64,000 nt of DNA. It comes from Stenotrophomonas sp. 704A1 (lineage in GTDB: Bacteria; Pseudomonadota; Gammaproteobacteria; Xanthomonadales; Xanthomonadaceae). Location: contig NZ_CP130831.1 of NCBI RefSeq assembly GCF_030549525.1, positions 2,443,501 to 2,507,500 on the forward strand, given 5' to 3'. Below, in pieces: positions 53,331 to 62,734 of the stretch. The translations under genes were made by a program, and so were the position numbers. The notes under the pieces were generated by a model that did no database searches, was not told the origin of the DNA, and saw nothing but the letters and a program-made list of their open reading frames with translations. Positions within the stretch are counted from its first letter, which is position 1; every line of letters begins with the position of its first letter.

Positions 53331-53414
53331 GGGACCTCCCTCAGGTGGCGTGCACGTTAGCAACTGCGCCGGGCGTGCCGCTTCTCCAAAACTGCGCAAT
53401 CCGGGCGGGCACGC

Positions 53415-53876
53415 TCAGCGCGGGGCGTTGCGGGCAACGGCGGCGCGGCGGCGTTTCTCCAGCACGGCGATGTCCAGGTCGGGACGCAGCGCCGCGCGCG
53501 CATGGCATTCCGGTACCGGCGCCGGCCCCGGCGCGTTGGCGCGCTCGCGGTCGCGGATCGCGCCCGGGCTGTCGCCGGTGATGTCACGGAAGATCCGTCC
53601 GAAGGTGCCCAGGCTGGTCCAGCCGGTCTGCAAGGCGATGTCGGTCACTGGCAGCTCGGTCTCGCGCAGCAGCGCCACTGCCCGTTCAATGCGCCGGCTG
53701 AGCAGGTAGCGGTGCGGGGGCAGGCCGAAGGCGTGCTTGAACGAGCGCGCGAAGTGCGCCGCCGAGACCGCGCTGACCTGGGCCAGCCGCGCCACCGGCC
53801 AGGCCTCATGGCTGGCGCGGTCCATGCTGTCTTTGGCGCGCAGCAAACGGCGCAGCAGGTCGGGACTCTGGTTCAT
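53415..53876 (-). CDS. AraC-family transcriptional regulator
   Basis: 153 residues, essentially the bare DNA-binding domain. Two helix-turn-helix units: WPVARLAQVSAVSAAHFARSFKHAFG (first) and LPVTDIALQTGWTSLGTFGRIFRDITGDSPGAIR (second). No recognisable N-terminal ligand domain, so it probably responds indirectly. It is upstream of the VOC/membrane-protein pair on the same strand (84-bp gap) and likely controls it. The frame is open upstream of 53876 but the ATG used gives the conserved domain start. Confidence 0.87.
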   Translation of the reverse strand: MNQSPDLLRRLLRAKDSMDRASHEAWPVARLAQVSAVSAAHFARSFKHAFGLPPHRYLLSRRIERAVALLRETELPVTDIALQTGWTSLGTFGRIFRDITGDSPGAIRDRERANAPGPAPVPECHARAALRPDLDIAVLEKRRRAAVARNAPR

Positions 53877-54012
53877 GGCGGACGGCCGGGGGGACGCCGG
53901 CAGCGTACCGCAGCCGGCGCACCGATTCCGCAACGGACGCGGGGGTGGGATACTGGCGCTGGCCGGTCGCTGCAGCGGCCGCCCATGGATTCCCGACCCC
54001 AAGGATGGACCG

Positions 54013-55023
54013 ATGCGCAGGAAGCATTTCATCGGCACGCTGTTGAGCGCTGCCTGTCTTTTCCCCGTCGCTGCCCACGCCGTGGAGGATGAAGCGTCGG
54101 AGGCCTTCTGCCAGGAGGTGGTGGCGCTGATGGCCAGCGACGACTTCGATGCACTCGATGCGCTGGCCGAGCAGCTGCGCAAGGGCGAGCGTGACGCGCA
54201 CGGGGAATCCCGGCTGGGGCGCTTCTATCTGTGCCTGTCACGCCGCATCGGCACCGAGCGGCAGGACGTGGAGCACTGGAACGACTGGACCGCCTGGGCC
54301 GCACGCTGGATCCGGCAGTCGCCCCGGTCGCCCTCCGCGCACCTGGTGGCCGCGCGCATCCCGCTCAATCTGGCCTGGAGCCATCGCGGCAGCGGCTATG
54401 CCAGCGGGGTCTCCGCGCAGGACTGGGCGCAGTTCCACGAGTACAACGCGGTGTCGGCGGCGTACCTGCAGGAACACAAGCGCATCGCCCAGCGCGATGC
54501 CTACTGGTATGACCTGGCCACCCAGCTGGCCGCGCGCCACAACCAGGATGACGAGGCGCTGCTGGCCATCGTCGACGAGGCCTCCAGCGCCTTCCCGGAC
54601 TACCTGCCCCTGCATCTGGTGGCGATGCAGCATTTCACCCCACGCTGGGGCGGCAGCACCGCCAAGATGGAAGCGTTCGCGCGCCGTTCGATGGCGACCC
54701 TGCCGGCCGGGGATCGCGCCGAGCGCTATGCGCGTCTGTACTGGGCAGCCACCGAGATGCCCCTGGATGACGCCCTGTTCCAGCAGTCACAGGTCGACTG
54801 GCCGTTGATGCGGCGCGGGCTGGAGGATCTGCTGGCGCGCTACCCGACACTGGAGAACCGGAACGGCGCGCAGCGCTTCGCCTGCCTCAGCGGCGATCTG
54901 GCCACGCTGGAGACGTGGCAGCGGCAGCTGGTGGCGCACATCGGAATGGACGAGCGGTTCACCACCGCGCTGGTCGAGCAGGGGCGCACCGTGTGTGCCG
55001 GCAACCGCCTCGGTACCTCGTGA
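54013..55023 (+). CDS. exported protein, DUF4034-like
   Basis: 336 residues. Signal peptide FIGTLLSAACLFPVAAHA (cleavage about residue 23), then an all-helical, TPR-like body with FAFPDYLPLH-type and QHFTPRWGGSTAKMEAFARRS segments; the PRWGGS turn is typical of DUF4034 proteins, which have unknown function. A GGAT-type ribosome site lies before the ATG at 54013. Divergent from the AraC gene, with the spacer of 136 bp. Not in an operon. Confidence 0.6.
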   Translation: MRRKHFIGTLLSAACLFPVAAHAVEDEASEAFCQEVVALMASDDFDALDALAEQLRKGERDAHGESRLGRFYLCLSRRIGTERQDVEHWNDWTAWAARWIRQSPRSPSAHLVAARIPLNLAWSHRGSGYASGVSAQDWAQFHEYNAVSAAYLQEHKRIAQRDAYWYDLATQLAARHNQDDEALLAIVDEASSAFPDYLPLHLVAMQHFTPRWGGSTAKMEAFARRSMATLPAGDRAERYARLYWAATEMPLDDALFQQSQVDWPLMRRGLEDLLARYPTLENRNGAQRFACLSGDLATLETWQRQLVAHIGMDERFTTALVEQGRTVCAGNRLGTS

Positions 55024-55058
55024 CGTCTACCCGGGGGCAGCTGCCTGCCGCCGCGCCA

Positions 55059-55988
55059 TCAGGGTGCCGCCACAGTGCGCAGCAAGCGGTGCGCGGCGCG
55101 CCGTGCCGCCTCGGCTTCGGCACACAGCCAGTCGCGGAACTGCACGACCTTCTGCGTGTTGCTGCGCGCGGCCGGACTGGCGAACCAGAAACTGCGCCCG
55201 TCGCTGGCTACGCCGGGGTGCGCCTGCACCAGCCGCCCGGCATCCAGTTCGTCCTTGAACAGGATCGGCGAACCGATCGCGATGCCCTGCCCGGCGATCG
55301 CGGCGGTGATGTCCAGATGTTCCAGCGCGAAGTGGGTCACGAAACTGGCTGCGTCCGGTGCGTCGGCCTGAGCGAAGGCGGCGAACCACAACGCCCACCA
55401 GTCCGGCCGCCCCAGCAACGGCACCGGCGGCAGTAGCGGCCCGCCCAGCGCCTGCGCTGCCGGCAGCAGGGCCGGCGCGCACAGCGGCGTGAACACGCTG
55501 GGAAACAGCGGGACCGCATGCAGCCCGGGCCAGTCACCGTGGCCATTGCGGATGGCAGCGTCGAAGCGGCCACCGGCCAGATCCTGCGGCTCGGCCGACA
55601 GCTCCAGTTCCAGTACCTGCTGCGGATGCAACGCACGGAAGCGTCCCAGCCGTGGCGTCAGCCAGCTGCTGCCCAGCGTGGGCAGCACGGTCAGCCGCAG
55701 CCGTGCCGCGTCCATGTCCGCGGCGCGCATGAAACTGGCCCGCAGTGCATCGAAGGCACGGGTTGCCTCCTGCGCCACGCTGGCACCGGCCTCGGTCAGT
55801 TCCACATGCTGGGCATGGCGCAGGAACAGGCGCGCCCCGGTCTGCGCTTCCAGGCGCCGGACGTGGTAGCTCACCGATGCCGCGGTGGTATCGAGCTCCT
55901 CGGCGGCGCGCGCGAAGCTGCCCAGCCGCGCCGCGGCTTCGAAGGCGCGGATCGCGATCAGCGATGGCAGGTGGCGGGGAGCGACCAT
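55059..55988 (-). CDS. LysR-family transcriptional regulator (GcvA-like)
   Basis: 309 residues. The N-terminal winged HTH starts HLPSLIAIRAFEAAARLGSFARAAEELDTTAASVSYHVRRLEAQTG, the GcvA-type arrangement, followed by the periplasmic-binding-protein-like effector domain. Divergent from the Tat-repeat/PD40 operon, which starts 90 bp away, so that is its likely target. LysR regulators of this group usually activate a divergent operon in response to a small ligand. Confidence 0.9.
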   Translation of the reverse strand: MVAPRHLPSLIAIRAFEAAARLGSFARAAEELDTTAASVSYHVRRLEAQTGARLFLRHAQHVELTEAGASVAQEATRAFDALRASFMRAADMDAARLRLTVLPTLGSSWLTPRLGRFRALHPQQVLELELSAEPQDLAGGRFDAAIRNGHGDWPGLHAVPLFPSVFTPLCAPALLPAAQALGGPLLPPVPLLGRPDWWALWFAAFAQADAPDAASFVTHFALEHLDITAAIAGQGIAIGSPILFKDELDAGRLVQAHPGVASDGRSFWFASPAARSNTQKVVQFRDWLCAEAEAARRAAHRLLRTVAAP

Positions 55989-56078
55989 AAGCAGGACTTA
56001 GCCTGAGCCCCGGCATGCCCGTGGTCAATCCCCCGCCACCCGGGAAACATGAGGGTCCAGACCGAAGGGGGAGCGCAC

Positions 56079-57143
56079 ATGCAGCGGAGAACATTCGTCG
56101 CCGGACTCGCCGCGTTGTGCGGCGCCGGCACACTGGGCGCGGGCGCCGCACGCGGCAGCGACCCGCAGGCTGCGCCGGACCCGCACGGCAACGACTGGCG
56201 CTGGCTGCAGGGCCGCTGGAACGTGCGCCACCGGCGCCTGAAGGAGCGGCTGGTCGGCGATACGCGCTGGGAGGACTTCATCGGCACCAGTGCGGTATGG
56301 CTGACCCTGGGTGGTCTCGGCACCGTCGATGACAACCTGATGCAGCTGCCCGGCGGCGCTTACCACGGCCTGGGCGTGCGCGCGTTCGATCCGGCGTCGG
56401 GGCGCTGGTCGATCTGGTGGCTGGACGGCCGCGACCCGACCCGCTTCGAGCCGCCCGTGCGCGGCGGCTTCAGCGGTGCCGGCGGCGTGTTCCAGGGCAC
56501 CGACCATCTCAACGGCGTGCCGATCCGGGTACGTTTCCGCTGGCATGACATCGACACGGCACAGCCCTGGTGGGAACAGGCGTTCTCGGCCGATGACGGC
56601 GCGCACTGGGAGGTGAACTGGCGCAACTGGTTCACCCGCAGCGCGGCCCTGCCCTCACCGCTGGCGCGGCGCGATGATGCCCCCCATGACTTCGATTTCC
56701 TGGTCGGGCGCTGGTCGGTACAGCACCAGCGCCTGCGCTCCCGGCTGACCGGCAGCGACGTCTGGGACCGCTTCGACGGCACGCTGCACAACTGGCCCGT
56801 GCTTGGCGGCTTCGGCAACGTCGGCGACAACGTGATGCATTTCCCGGGCGCGACGGTGCGCGGCATGGGCATCCGCGCGCGTGATCCTTCCAGCGGTGAA
56901 TGGCTGAGCTGGTGGCTGGACAGTCGTGCGCCGACCCGGATCGGCGCACCGGTGCGCGGTGGCTTCCGCGATGGCGTCGGCACCTTCTTCGGCAATGATC
57001 AACACGCAGGGACGCCGATCAGGACGCGGGTGATCTGGTCGCGCATCACCGCACGCCGTGCGCGCTGGGAACAGGCTGCGTCCGCCGACGGCGGCGCCAC
57101 CTGGGAAACCAACTGGATCAGCGATTTCGAGCGCCAGGCATGA
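56079..57143 (+). CDS. Tat-exported protein with two tandem DUF1579-like repeats
   Basis: 354 residues. The start MQRRTFVAGLAALCGAGTL contains the twin-arginine motif, and GGGGGAG precedes this ATG; an ATG at 56049 is in frame but has no ribosome site. The mature part consists of two homologous halves: about residues 45-190 and 202-350. Each starts with a WxxGRW strand (WLQGRWNVRHRRLKERL, then LVGRWSVQHQRLRSRL), has a GxG-VDDN/VGDN turn, WWLDxRxPTR and ends with W-E-x-NW. The layout is that of a duplicated DUF1579-like beta-barrel; ligand unknown. It overlaps the next gene by 4 bp. Confidence 0.75.
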   Translation: MQRRTFVAGLAALCGAGTLGAGAARGSDPQAAPDPHGNDWRWLQGRWNVRHRRLKERLVGDTRWEDFIGTSAVWLTLGGLGTVDDNLMQLPGGAYHGLGVRAFDPASGRWSIWWLDGRDPTRFEPPVRGGFSGAGGVFQGTDHLNGVPIRVRFRWHDIDTAQPWWEQAFSADDGAHWEVNWRNWFTRSAALPSPLARRDDAPHDFDFLVGRWSVQHQRLRSRLTGSDVWDRFDGTLHNWPVLGGFGNVGDNVMHFPGATVRGMGIRARDPSSGEWLSWWLDSRAPTRIGAPVRGGFRDGVGTFFGNDQHAGTPIRTRVIWSRITARRARWEQAASADGGATWETNWISDFERQA

Positions 57144-58060
57144 ACCTTCCCGCGATGATGGCCGCGTTCGCGCTGGCGGCGCTCACCGCCGCAGGCCAGC
57201 GCCCCTCGCCGGTGCAGATCCACGGCACGGCCGAGCGCTTCGCGCCGGGTGTGGTCTCGACCCGGTACAGCGAAATACGGCTGACGATCAGCCCCGATGG
57301 CCGCACTGCGCTGTGGTTCAGCCGGGACCGCCCGGGGGGCGCCGGTGGCTACGACATCTGGATGTCGCGCCGGCATGGCGCGCAATGGGGCGAGGCAGCA
57401 GCGGTCGCTTTCAACTCCGCGGGGCGCGATTTCGATCCGGCGTTCTCGGCCGACGGCCGCTTCGTCTACTTCTGTTCGGACCGTCCCGGCGGCCTCGGCG
57501 GTGACGACCTGTACCGGGTGCCGGTGCAGGACGATAGCTTCGGTACGGTGGAATCACTGGGGCCGGCCATCAACAGCAGCGCCGATGAGTTCGCGCCGAT
57601 GCTGGCCGCGGATGGCGACACGCTGCTGTTTTCCAGCGACCGTGCCGGCGGCGCCGGGGGCCATGACCTGTACCTGGCCCAGCTGGGCACGCCGGGCACG
57701 CTGCGGCCGCTGCCGGGCGCCGTCAACAGCGAAGCGCAGGAGTTCGATGCGACCTTCCTGGCCGATGGCCGCACGGTGGTGTTCGCGCGCGCGGCCGATT
57801 TCGGCACTGCGCAGGTGCTGCAGTTCGCAGCCCACCCCGGCCGCGCCGGCTACGACGCCGGCACGCTGCTGCCGGCACCGCTCAACGAGGGCGCACATGA
57901 CAGCTACGGCGCCATGCTCGACTGGTCCCGGCCGGGCACGCTTGCCTATTCGGCGCGGCGCGCCGACAGCCAGGGCCTGGATGTGTACCGGGTGGCCTAC
58001 CGCGTGCGGCCGGGCCTGGCGCCGCCCGTGCCGATGCCCACGGCACCGGTGGCGCGGTGA
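57140..58060 (+). CDS. exported PD40-type beta-propeller protein (TolB-like repeats)
   Basis: 306 residues with a signal peptide (LPAMMAAFALAALTAAG). Four or more repeats of the form xxSPDGRTxxFSRDRPGGxGGxDxW follow (ISPDGRTALWFSRD, FSADGRFVYFCSDRPGG, LAADGDTLLFSSDRAGG, FLADGRTVVFARAA), the PD40/WD40-like beta-propeller seen in TolB. ATGA-coupled to the Tat-repeat gene. Likely periplasmic; possibly a binding partner for it. Downstream is the T4SS effector on the other strand. Confidence 0.85.
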   Translation: MNLPAMMAAFALAALTAAGQRPSPVQIHGTAERFAPGVVSTRYSEIRLTISPDGRTALWFSRDRPGGAGGYDIWMSRRHGAQWGEAAAVAFNSAGRDFDPAFSADGRFVYFCSDRPGGLGGDDLYRVPVQDDSFGTVESLGPAINSSADEFAPMLAADGDTLLFSSDRAGGAGGHDLYLAQLGTPGTLRPLPGAVNSEAQEFDATFLADGRTVVFARAADFGTAQVLQFAAHPGRAGYDAGTLLPAPLNEGAHDSYGAMLDWSRPGTLAYSARRADSQGLDVYRVAYRVRPGLAPPVPMPTAPVAR

Positions 58061-58102
58061 GCGGCACCGGCTGCAGGCATCCTCCGCATCCGCGCGGAAG
58101 GC

Positions 58103-59971
58103 TCAGCGCGTCTGCGCGCGCAGTAGCGGCTCCTGCTCCTGCACCGGCCGCTCCTGCACCAGCGGTTCCTGCTGCTGCACCGGCGACGACGCCGCGGCCG
58201 CCCGCGTCTGCACCTGCTCCAGCGCCCGCAGCTGCACATCGACCGGCGTGGCGATCGCCTGCGCGGTATCGGTACGCGCGATCCGGCGGTCGGCCGCGTG
58301 CGGTTCGCCCTGCACCGCGAACGCATAGCGGCCGTCATCGCTGAGCACTGCCTGGTCGATCCGCTGCAGGCCCCGGTCCTGCGCGGCGATCAGCAGCGCC
58401 ATGCCCAGCCGCTCGCTCAGTCCGTCGTGCTGGCGACCCATCGCCTGGTCCAGGCTGCGCACCGCCCCCTGGCTCTGCAGCCACATGCCGTGGTGGGGGC
58501 TGGCGGACTGCCGCGGATCCTGGTCCGGGCGCAGCGGTGACGGCGGTGCCAGCGCCTTCAGATGCTCGCCCTGCACCTCCGCTTCGATACGCTGCAGGTC
58601 CCTGCCGCCGGCTGCAGCGATGTGGAACAGCCGCTCGGCCATGCCATGGGCGGACTGGCCCTGGTTGCGCGCAAGCGCGGTGGCGAAGGCATCGACGTCC
58701 TGCAGCGGCCGGCCGCTGCCATCCTCGGCCAGCGCGTGCCAGGCCGGTCCCAGGCCCGGGCTGTCGCGCAGCATGCCCTGGGTACGCTCCATCAGCGTGC
58801 GCATCTGCGCCTCGCTGAACGTGAGCGTGTTCACCGCACCGGCGCTGACCGGGCCGTGCCCGCCGGCGGCATCACCGGACAGCGCAGCGTTGAGCATGCC
58901 GGCCACCTGCGCGCCGTGTTCGTGCTCGCGCAGATCGAAGGTGAAGGCATAGCGGCGCTGCGCCAGGTCTTCGGCACCATCGGCGCCATACGCGCTCTGC
59001 CGCGAAGCCGGCACATTGCCGTCGTACTGCACCGTGCGCAGCTCGGTCTGGCTGCCGTCGTCGCGTCGGATGCGCACCACATCGCCGCTGTTGCGCGCAC
59101 CGGCCAGGTCGACGCCGAAGCGGTCGCCGTGCCCCAGCTTCAGCCGGGTCTGCGAGCTCATGCCCAGGCGCTCGACCGTGGCCAGGTCCTGCACACCGGG
59201 CGTGCGCGCATCCAGCGTGCCGTGGTCGATGAACTGCTGGTAGGCCCGGCGGCCATCGGCCTGCTCAAGGTCGAAGGTGGCGGTACGCACGGCGGAGTGC
59301 CCGAGCGCGTCCTGGCGGCCGGCCAGCGCGGTAACACCGCCGACCTTGAAGCCGAGACCATTGAACGCTTCCAGTGCTTCATTGGGCCCGGTACTGACCC
59401 GCACCCGCCCATCCTGCAGGCGATCGACCCGGTAGCTGGCCCCGCTCGCCTCGGTGTGCTGGCTCTGCAGCACGATCGTGCGGAAGCTGGCTTCGAGCAC
59501 GGTGCCGGTGAAGTGCTGGCCATCCAGGGTGACGCTGGCTCCGCGCGGGATGCTGCCCGGGTCGAACGGATTGACCCGGGTCGGATCAACATCGACCGCG
59601 TCCGCCGGCAGGCTGACCTTGTAGCGGCCGCGCACCCCGCTGCTGGCGGAGTGCTGGACGCCACCGCGCTGGCCACCGGCACCGAGCAGCGACTCCATCG
59701 TCAGTAGATGCTCGCGCCCTCCATCAGCGGTCGGCGTGCTCGCCACGTTCAGCGAGGTCGCCTGGAACGGCGTGGCGAAGCGGGAGGCCGGGCCCTTCTG
59801 CTCGGCTGCGACCTTCACCGCGCCATCGCCTGGGTTCACGGTGATGGCGTGGCCGGCGGCCGCGGCGCGGAGTTCGCCGTGGGCCGAGGTGTGGGTCGGA
59901 TCGAACGCGACGCTGGCGGCATCCTGCAGCGCTTCCGGGGCTGCGCCGGGAGTTCGGGTCGGGGCAGTCAT
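58103..59971 (-). CDS. XVIPCD-containing T4SS effector (X-Tfe), toxin domain unidentified
   Basis: 622 residues. The C-terminal third carries the XVIPCD recruited by the VirD4 coupling protein of Xanthomonadales killing T4SSs: PHHGMWLQSQGAVRSLDQAMGR, LSERLGMALLIAAQDRGLQ, RIDQAVLSDDGRYAFAVQGEPH and AIATPVDVQLRALEQVQ, followed by a Gln/Glu/Pro-rich tail (VQQQEPLVQERPVQEQEPL). The preceding 480 residues match no toxin I know; they contain a beta-rich segment (RYKVSLPADAVDVDPTRVN) and AYQQFIDHGTLDARTPGVQDLATVERLG. AAAGGAGGT before the ATG is a strong ribosome site. No lipoprotein-type immunity gene is next to it. Confidence 0.9.
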   Translation of the reverse strand: MTAPTRTPGAAPEALQDAASVAFDPTHTSAHGELRAAAAGHAITVNPGDGAVKVAAEQKGPASRFATPFQATSLNVASTPTADGGREHLLTMESLLGAGGQRGGVQHSASSGVRGRYKVSLPADAVDVDPTRVNPFDPGSIPRGASVTLDGQHFTGTVLEASFRTIVLQSQHTEASGASYRVDRLQDGRVRVSTGPNEALEAFNGLGFKVGGVTALAGRQDALGHSAVRTATFDLEQADGRRAYQQFIDHGTLDARTPGVQDLATVERLGMSSQTRLKLGHGDRFGVDLAGARNSGDVVRIRRDDGSQTELRTVQYDGNVPASRQSAYGADGAEDLAQRRYAFTFDLREHEHGAQVAGMLNAALSGDAAGGHGPVSAGAVNTLTFSEAQMRTLMERTQGMLRDSPGLGPAWHALAEDGSGRPLQDVDAFATALARNQGQSAHGMAERLFHIAAAGGRDLQRIEAEVQGEHLKALAPPSPLRPDQDPRQSASPHHGMWLQSQGAVRSLDQAMGRQHDGLSERLGMALLIAAQDRGLQRIDQAVLSDDGRYAFAVQGEPHAADRRIARTDTAQAIATPVDVQLRALEQVQTRAAAASSPVQQQEPLVQERPVQEQEPLLRAQTR

Positions 59972-60096
59972 GCCGGGACCTCCTTTCAACAAGCAACATG
60001 GACGCCGGAGTATAGGGTGGCGTCGCCGCGCAGCGTTCACATGGTGCCGCTACGCGATCCGCGATAGTGATCGTCATCCCATTGGTAACCGCGCTC

Positions 60097-62286
60097 ATGT
60101 CGTATCCCTCCGCGCGGCGCTGGCGTGCGCGCTGCCGCAGGCTGCTGCCCTACCTGCTTGGCCTGTATGCGCTCTACCTGATCGCCGGCAACGTCTTCCT
60201 CAACACCCCGCTGTTCGACCAGGTCACCAACCGCAAGCCGCACAAGTTCGTGATGTCCACCGGGCCGGCCATCACCCTGCTGCCCGGCCACGTCATTGCC
60301 TGGAATGTGCAGATGCGCGGCCACGTCAACCACACCGTGTATGTGCTGCGGGCCGACCGCGCCAGTGCACGGCTGGCGGTGCTGCCGCTGTTCCGGCGCG
60401 AGGTACGCATTCCCTCGCTGCAGGCGAGCGGCGTCGCCGCCGAGATCGCGCGCGTGGACGATGCCGTGCCTTCGCCGCCGCGCAGTGACCGCGGCTGGAC
60501 GCTGCGCTTCGACGCGATCCACAGCGAGACCATCCGCAGCTTCCGGGTCGGTTCACTGCTGATCATCGGCCAGGGTCGCGGCACGGTGGGGTTCGTCAAG
60601 CAGCTGCGCGGTGGGCCATCGGAACTGCTGCCGTCGCAGGTGGAATTCAGCGGCGCCGACGTGAGCGTTGCCGGAACCCAGCTGCTGGATGACATGCACC
60701 TGAAGTCCGCGTTCTCCTATCCCCGCCATTACCGCGACCAGGCACCGGGGCTGGCGAAGCTGGGCCTGCTGCACGCGGTGCTGGAGGTGCAGGCACGCAG
60801 CCAGGGGTTGCGGCTGGATACCGACAGCCCGCAGCCGTCCATTGCCAGCGCGGCAGTACCCGGGCAGCTGCAGGCGTCGATCGTGCTGGACCGTGGCGCC
60901 CTGCAACCGGGCAGCCACGCGGTGTGGCGCGTGCCCTTGCTGCTGGGCGCCGGCGCACCCGACCGCGGAACGCTGGCGGTCCAGCTCGATGCCGCGCGCG
61001 ACATCCGCCTGCAGGCACGCCTTCCCGCGCGCGACGGCACCGGCAGCGCGGTGCAGGCCGACCTGCACGTTGCCGGGCGGCACGTGCCGTTCACCGATCC
61101 TGGGCAGGTACTGGGCCGGCTGTCGGGCACGGTCAAGGGCGAATGGACCTTCACCTCACTCAACTGGATACCCGCGCTGTTCGTGCAGAAACCCTGGTTC
61201 CGCTTGCAGGGCGGCGGACTGCTGCGTGCCGATCTGCGCCTGCAGGGAGGAGAGCTGGCCGCAGGCAGCAGCGTTGACATCCCCGCCGCCGAAGCGGTGG
61301 CCGAGGTCGCGGGCGTCCGCATGCAGGGCACGGCGCGGGCACATGGGCAGCTGCAGGCGGGCACGCCCTCGCGCGCGGTGCTGGCAGTCACGCTGCCGAC
61401 ATTCAAGGCGCGCGCTGGCGATGGCAATGCGGACACCCTGTTCGATGGCCGCGACCTGGCGCTCACGCTCACCGGCGACGGCCGGCTGCGCGAACTGCGC
61501 CGGGGCGTACGCGCTCGCCTGCAGTTCAGCGATGCCACCGTGCCCGACCTGAGCGCCTACAACCGCTATCTCGGCCAGGGCCAGCTGCGGCTGCTGGGCG
61601 GCAGTGGCCAGGTCAGCGGTGACGTGCACCTGGACACCCAGGGCCGGATCGGCAACGGCCGCGCGCGCCTGCGCATTCCACGCGCACGCCTGAGCATGGC
61701 CGGGCTGGAACTGCAGGGCGATGCCCGTGCCGACGCACGACTGCAGCGCGGCGATTTCGCAGCGCGCCGTTTCGATCTGGCCGGCAGCGTGGTGGAACTG
61801 CGCGACGTGGCGGTGAGCGGCCAGAAGCGGACGCAGCCGTGGTGGGGCCGGCTCAGCATCGCCCGCGGTGACATCGATGCGCAGTCGCCGTTCCAGGTTG
61901 ACGGGCGCGCCGACCTCAGCCTGCGCGATGCCGGTCCCCTGCTCGCCGTCTTTGCCGAGCGCGGCGACTATCCGCGCTGGGCGCTGTCGCTGCTGGATTC
62001 AGGCCAGCTGGACGCGCATACCCGGTTGCGCTGGCGCCCCGGCCACCTGGTGCTGGATGGCCTGGAGGCAGAGAACGAGCGGCTTTCGCTGCGGGCGCGG
62101 CTGGACCTGATGGACAAGCACAAGCGCGGCGATCTGTACCTGCGCTGGGGCGTGCTCGGCGCGGGGATCGAACTGGACGACCAGCGTCGGCAGTGGCACC
62201 TGGCCGGTGCGCGCGAATGGTTCGACAGCCGGCCGGCGCTGTTGTCCGGCGCATCGGCGCAGGCCGTCGGCGGCAGCGCGGACTGA
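60097..62286 (+). CDS. AsmA-like/TamB-like envelope protein
   Basis: 729 residues. One N-terminal membrane helix (LLPYLLGLYALYLIAGNVFL) then a long beta-rich repetitive periplasmic part (STGPAITLLPGHVIAWNVQM, RIPSLQASGVAAEIARVDD, LRGGPSELLPSQVEFSGADVSV). Such AsmA/YdbH-like repeat groove proteins move phospholipids between membranes; here the match is one of architecture. Start ATG at 60097; a GTG at 60067 is also in frame. Stand-alone gene, divergent from the T4SS effector. Length compares with YdbH-class proteins (about 700-880). Confidence 0.7.
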   Translation: MSYPSARRWRARCRRLLPYLLGLYALYLIAGNVFLNTPLFDQVTNRKPHKFVMSTGPAITLLPGHVIAWNVQMRGHVNHTVYVLRADRASARLAVLPLFRREVRIPSLQASGVAAEIARVDDAVPSPPRSDRGWTLRFDAIHSETIRSFRVGSLLIIGQGRGTVGFVKQLRGGPSELLPSQVEFSGADVSVAGTQLLDDMHLKSAFSYPRHYRDQAPGLAKLGLLHAVLEVQARSQGLRLDTDSPQPSIASAAVPGQLQASIVLDRGALQPGSHAVWRVPLLLGAGAPDRGTLAVQLDAARDIRLQARLPARDGTGSAVQADLHVAGRHVPFTDPGQVLGRLSGTVKGEWTFTSLNWIPALFVQKPWFRLQGGGLLRADLRLQGGELAAGSSVDIPAAEAVAEVAGVRMQGTARAHGQLQAGTPSRAVLAVTLPTFKARAGDGNADTLFDGRDLALTLTGDGRLRELRRGVRARLQFSDATVPDLSAYNRYLGQGQLRLLGGSGQVSGDVHLDTQGRIGNGRARLRIPRARLSMAGLELQGDARADARLQRGDFAARRFDLAGSVVELRDVAVSGQKRTQPWWGRLSIARGDIDAQSPFQVDGRADLSLRDAGPLLAVFAERGDYPRWALSLLDSGQLDAHTRLRWRPGHLVLDGLEAENERLSLRARLDLMDKHKRGDLYLRWGVLGAGIELDDQRRQWHLAGAREWFDSRPALLSGASAQAVGGSAD

Positions 62287-62346
62287 GCAGGCGTGCACGC
62301 CCGCGGCGCACACCGCCACGGGCCGCAGCGCATCGCCGCGAGCGGG

Positions 62347-62661
62347 TTACTGGGCGGTGACCGCCTGCAGGTGCCAGTGGCGCAACGCGCTGCCGCGGAA
62401 GGCCTGCTCGCCGCATCCGGTCGGACACCGCAGCACACGTGCCGCCGACGTACTGACCAGCCCTTCCCCCTCCTGCGCCTTGAAGATCGCCTCGCATGAC
62501 AGGCAGCGCGCCACCAGCGCGTAGAGGTGCACGATGCGGCCACTGCAGGGGTCGTGCAGGGCATCGACGTCCAGCAGTTCGAACCGGGAACGAGGCGACC
62601 GCGTGGTCGTATCCGCGGAGGGAGAGGCCAGGGAAGGAGAAGCGGAAGGCTGCAGGTTCAC
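62347..62661 (-). CDS. small CxxC-type protein of unknown function
   Basis: 104 residues. Cysteines in ARCLSCEAIF and LRCPTGCGEQAF form a CxxC...CxxxC arrangement that could bind zinc, after a Ser/Pro-rich N-terminal stretch. The GTG at 62661 is the best available start, though no clear ribosome site precedes it and the frame is open to 62775 with a poor extension. Function unknown; a compact zinc-ribbon is the main inference. Confidence 0.5.
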   Translation of the reverse strand: MNLQPSASPSLASPSADTTTRSPRSRFELLDVDALHDPCSGRIVHLYALVARCLSCEAIFKAQEGEGLVSTSAARVLRCPTGCGEQAFRGSALRHWHLQAVTAQ

Positions 62662-62734
62662 GTTGCGCTGTCTATGTCGGGGACAGCGCTGGACTGTAGA
62701 GCGCGGGCTGTGCAGCGCATGTGCAATCCCGCGG

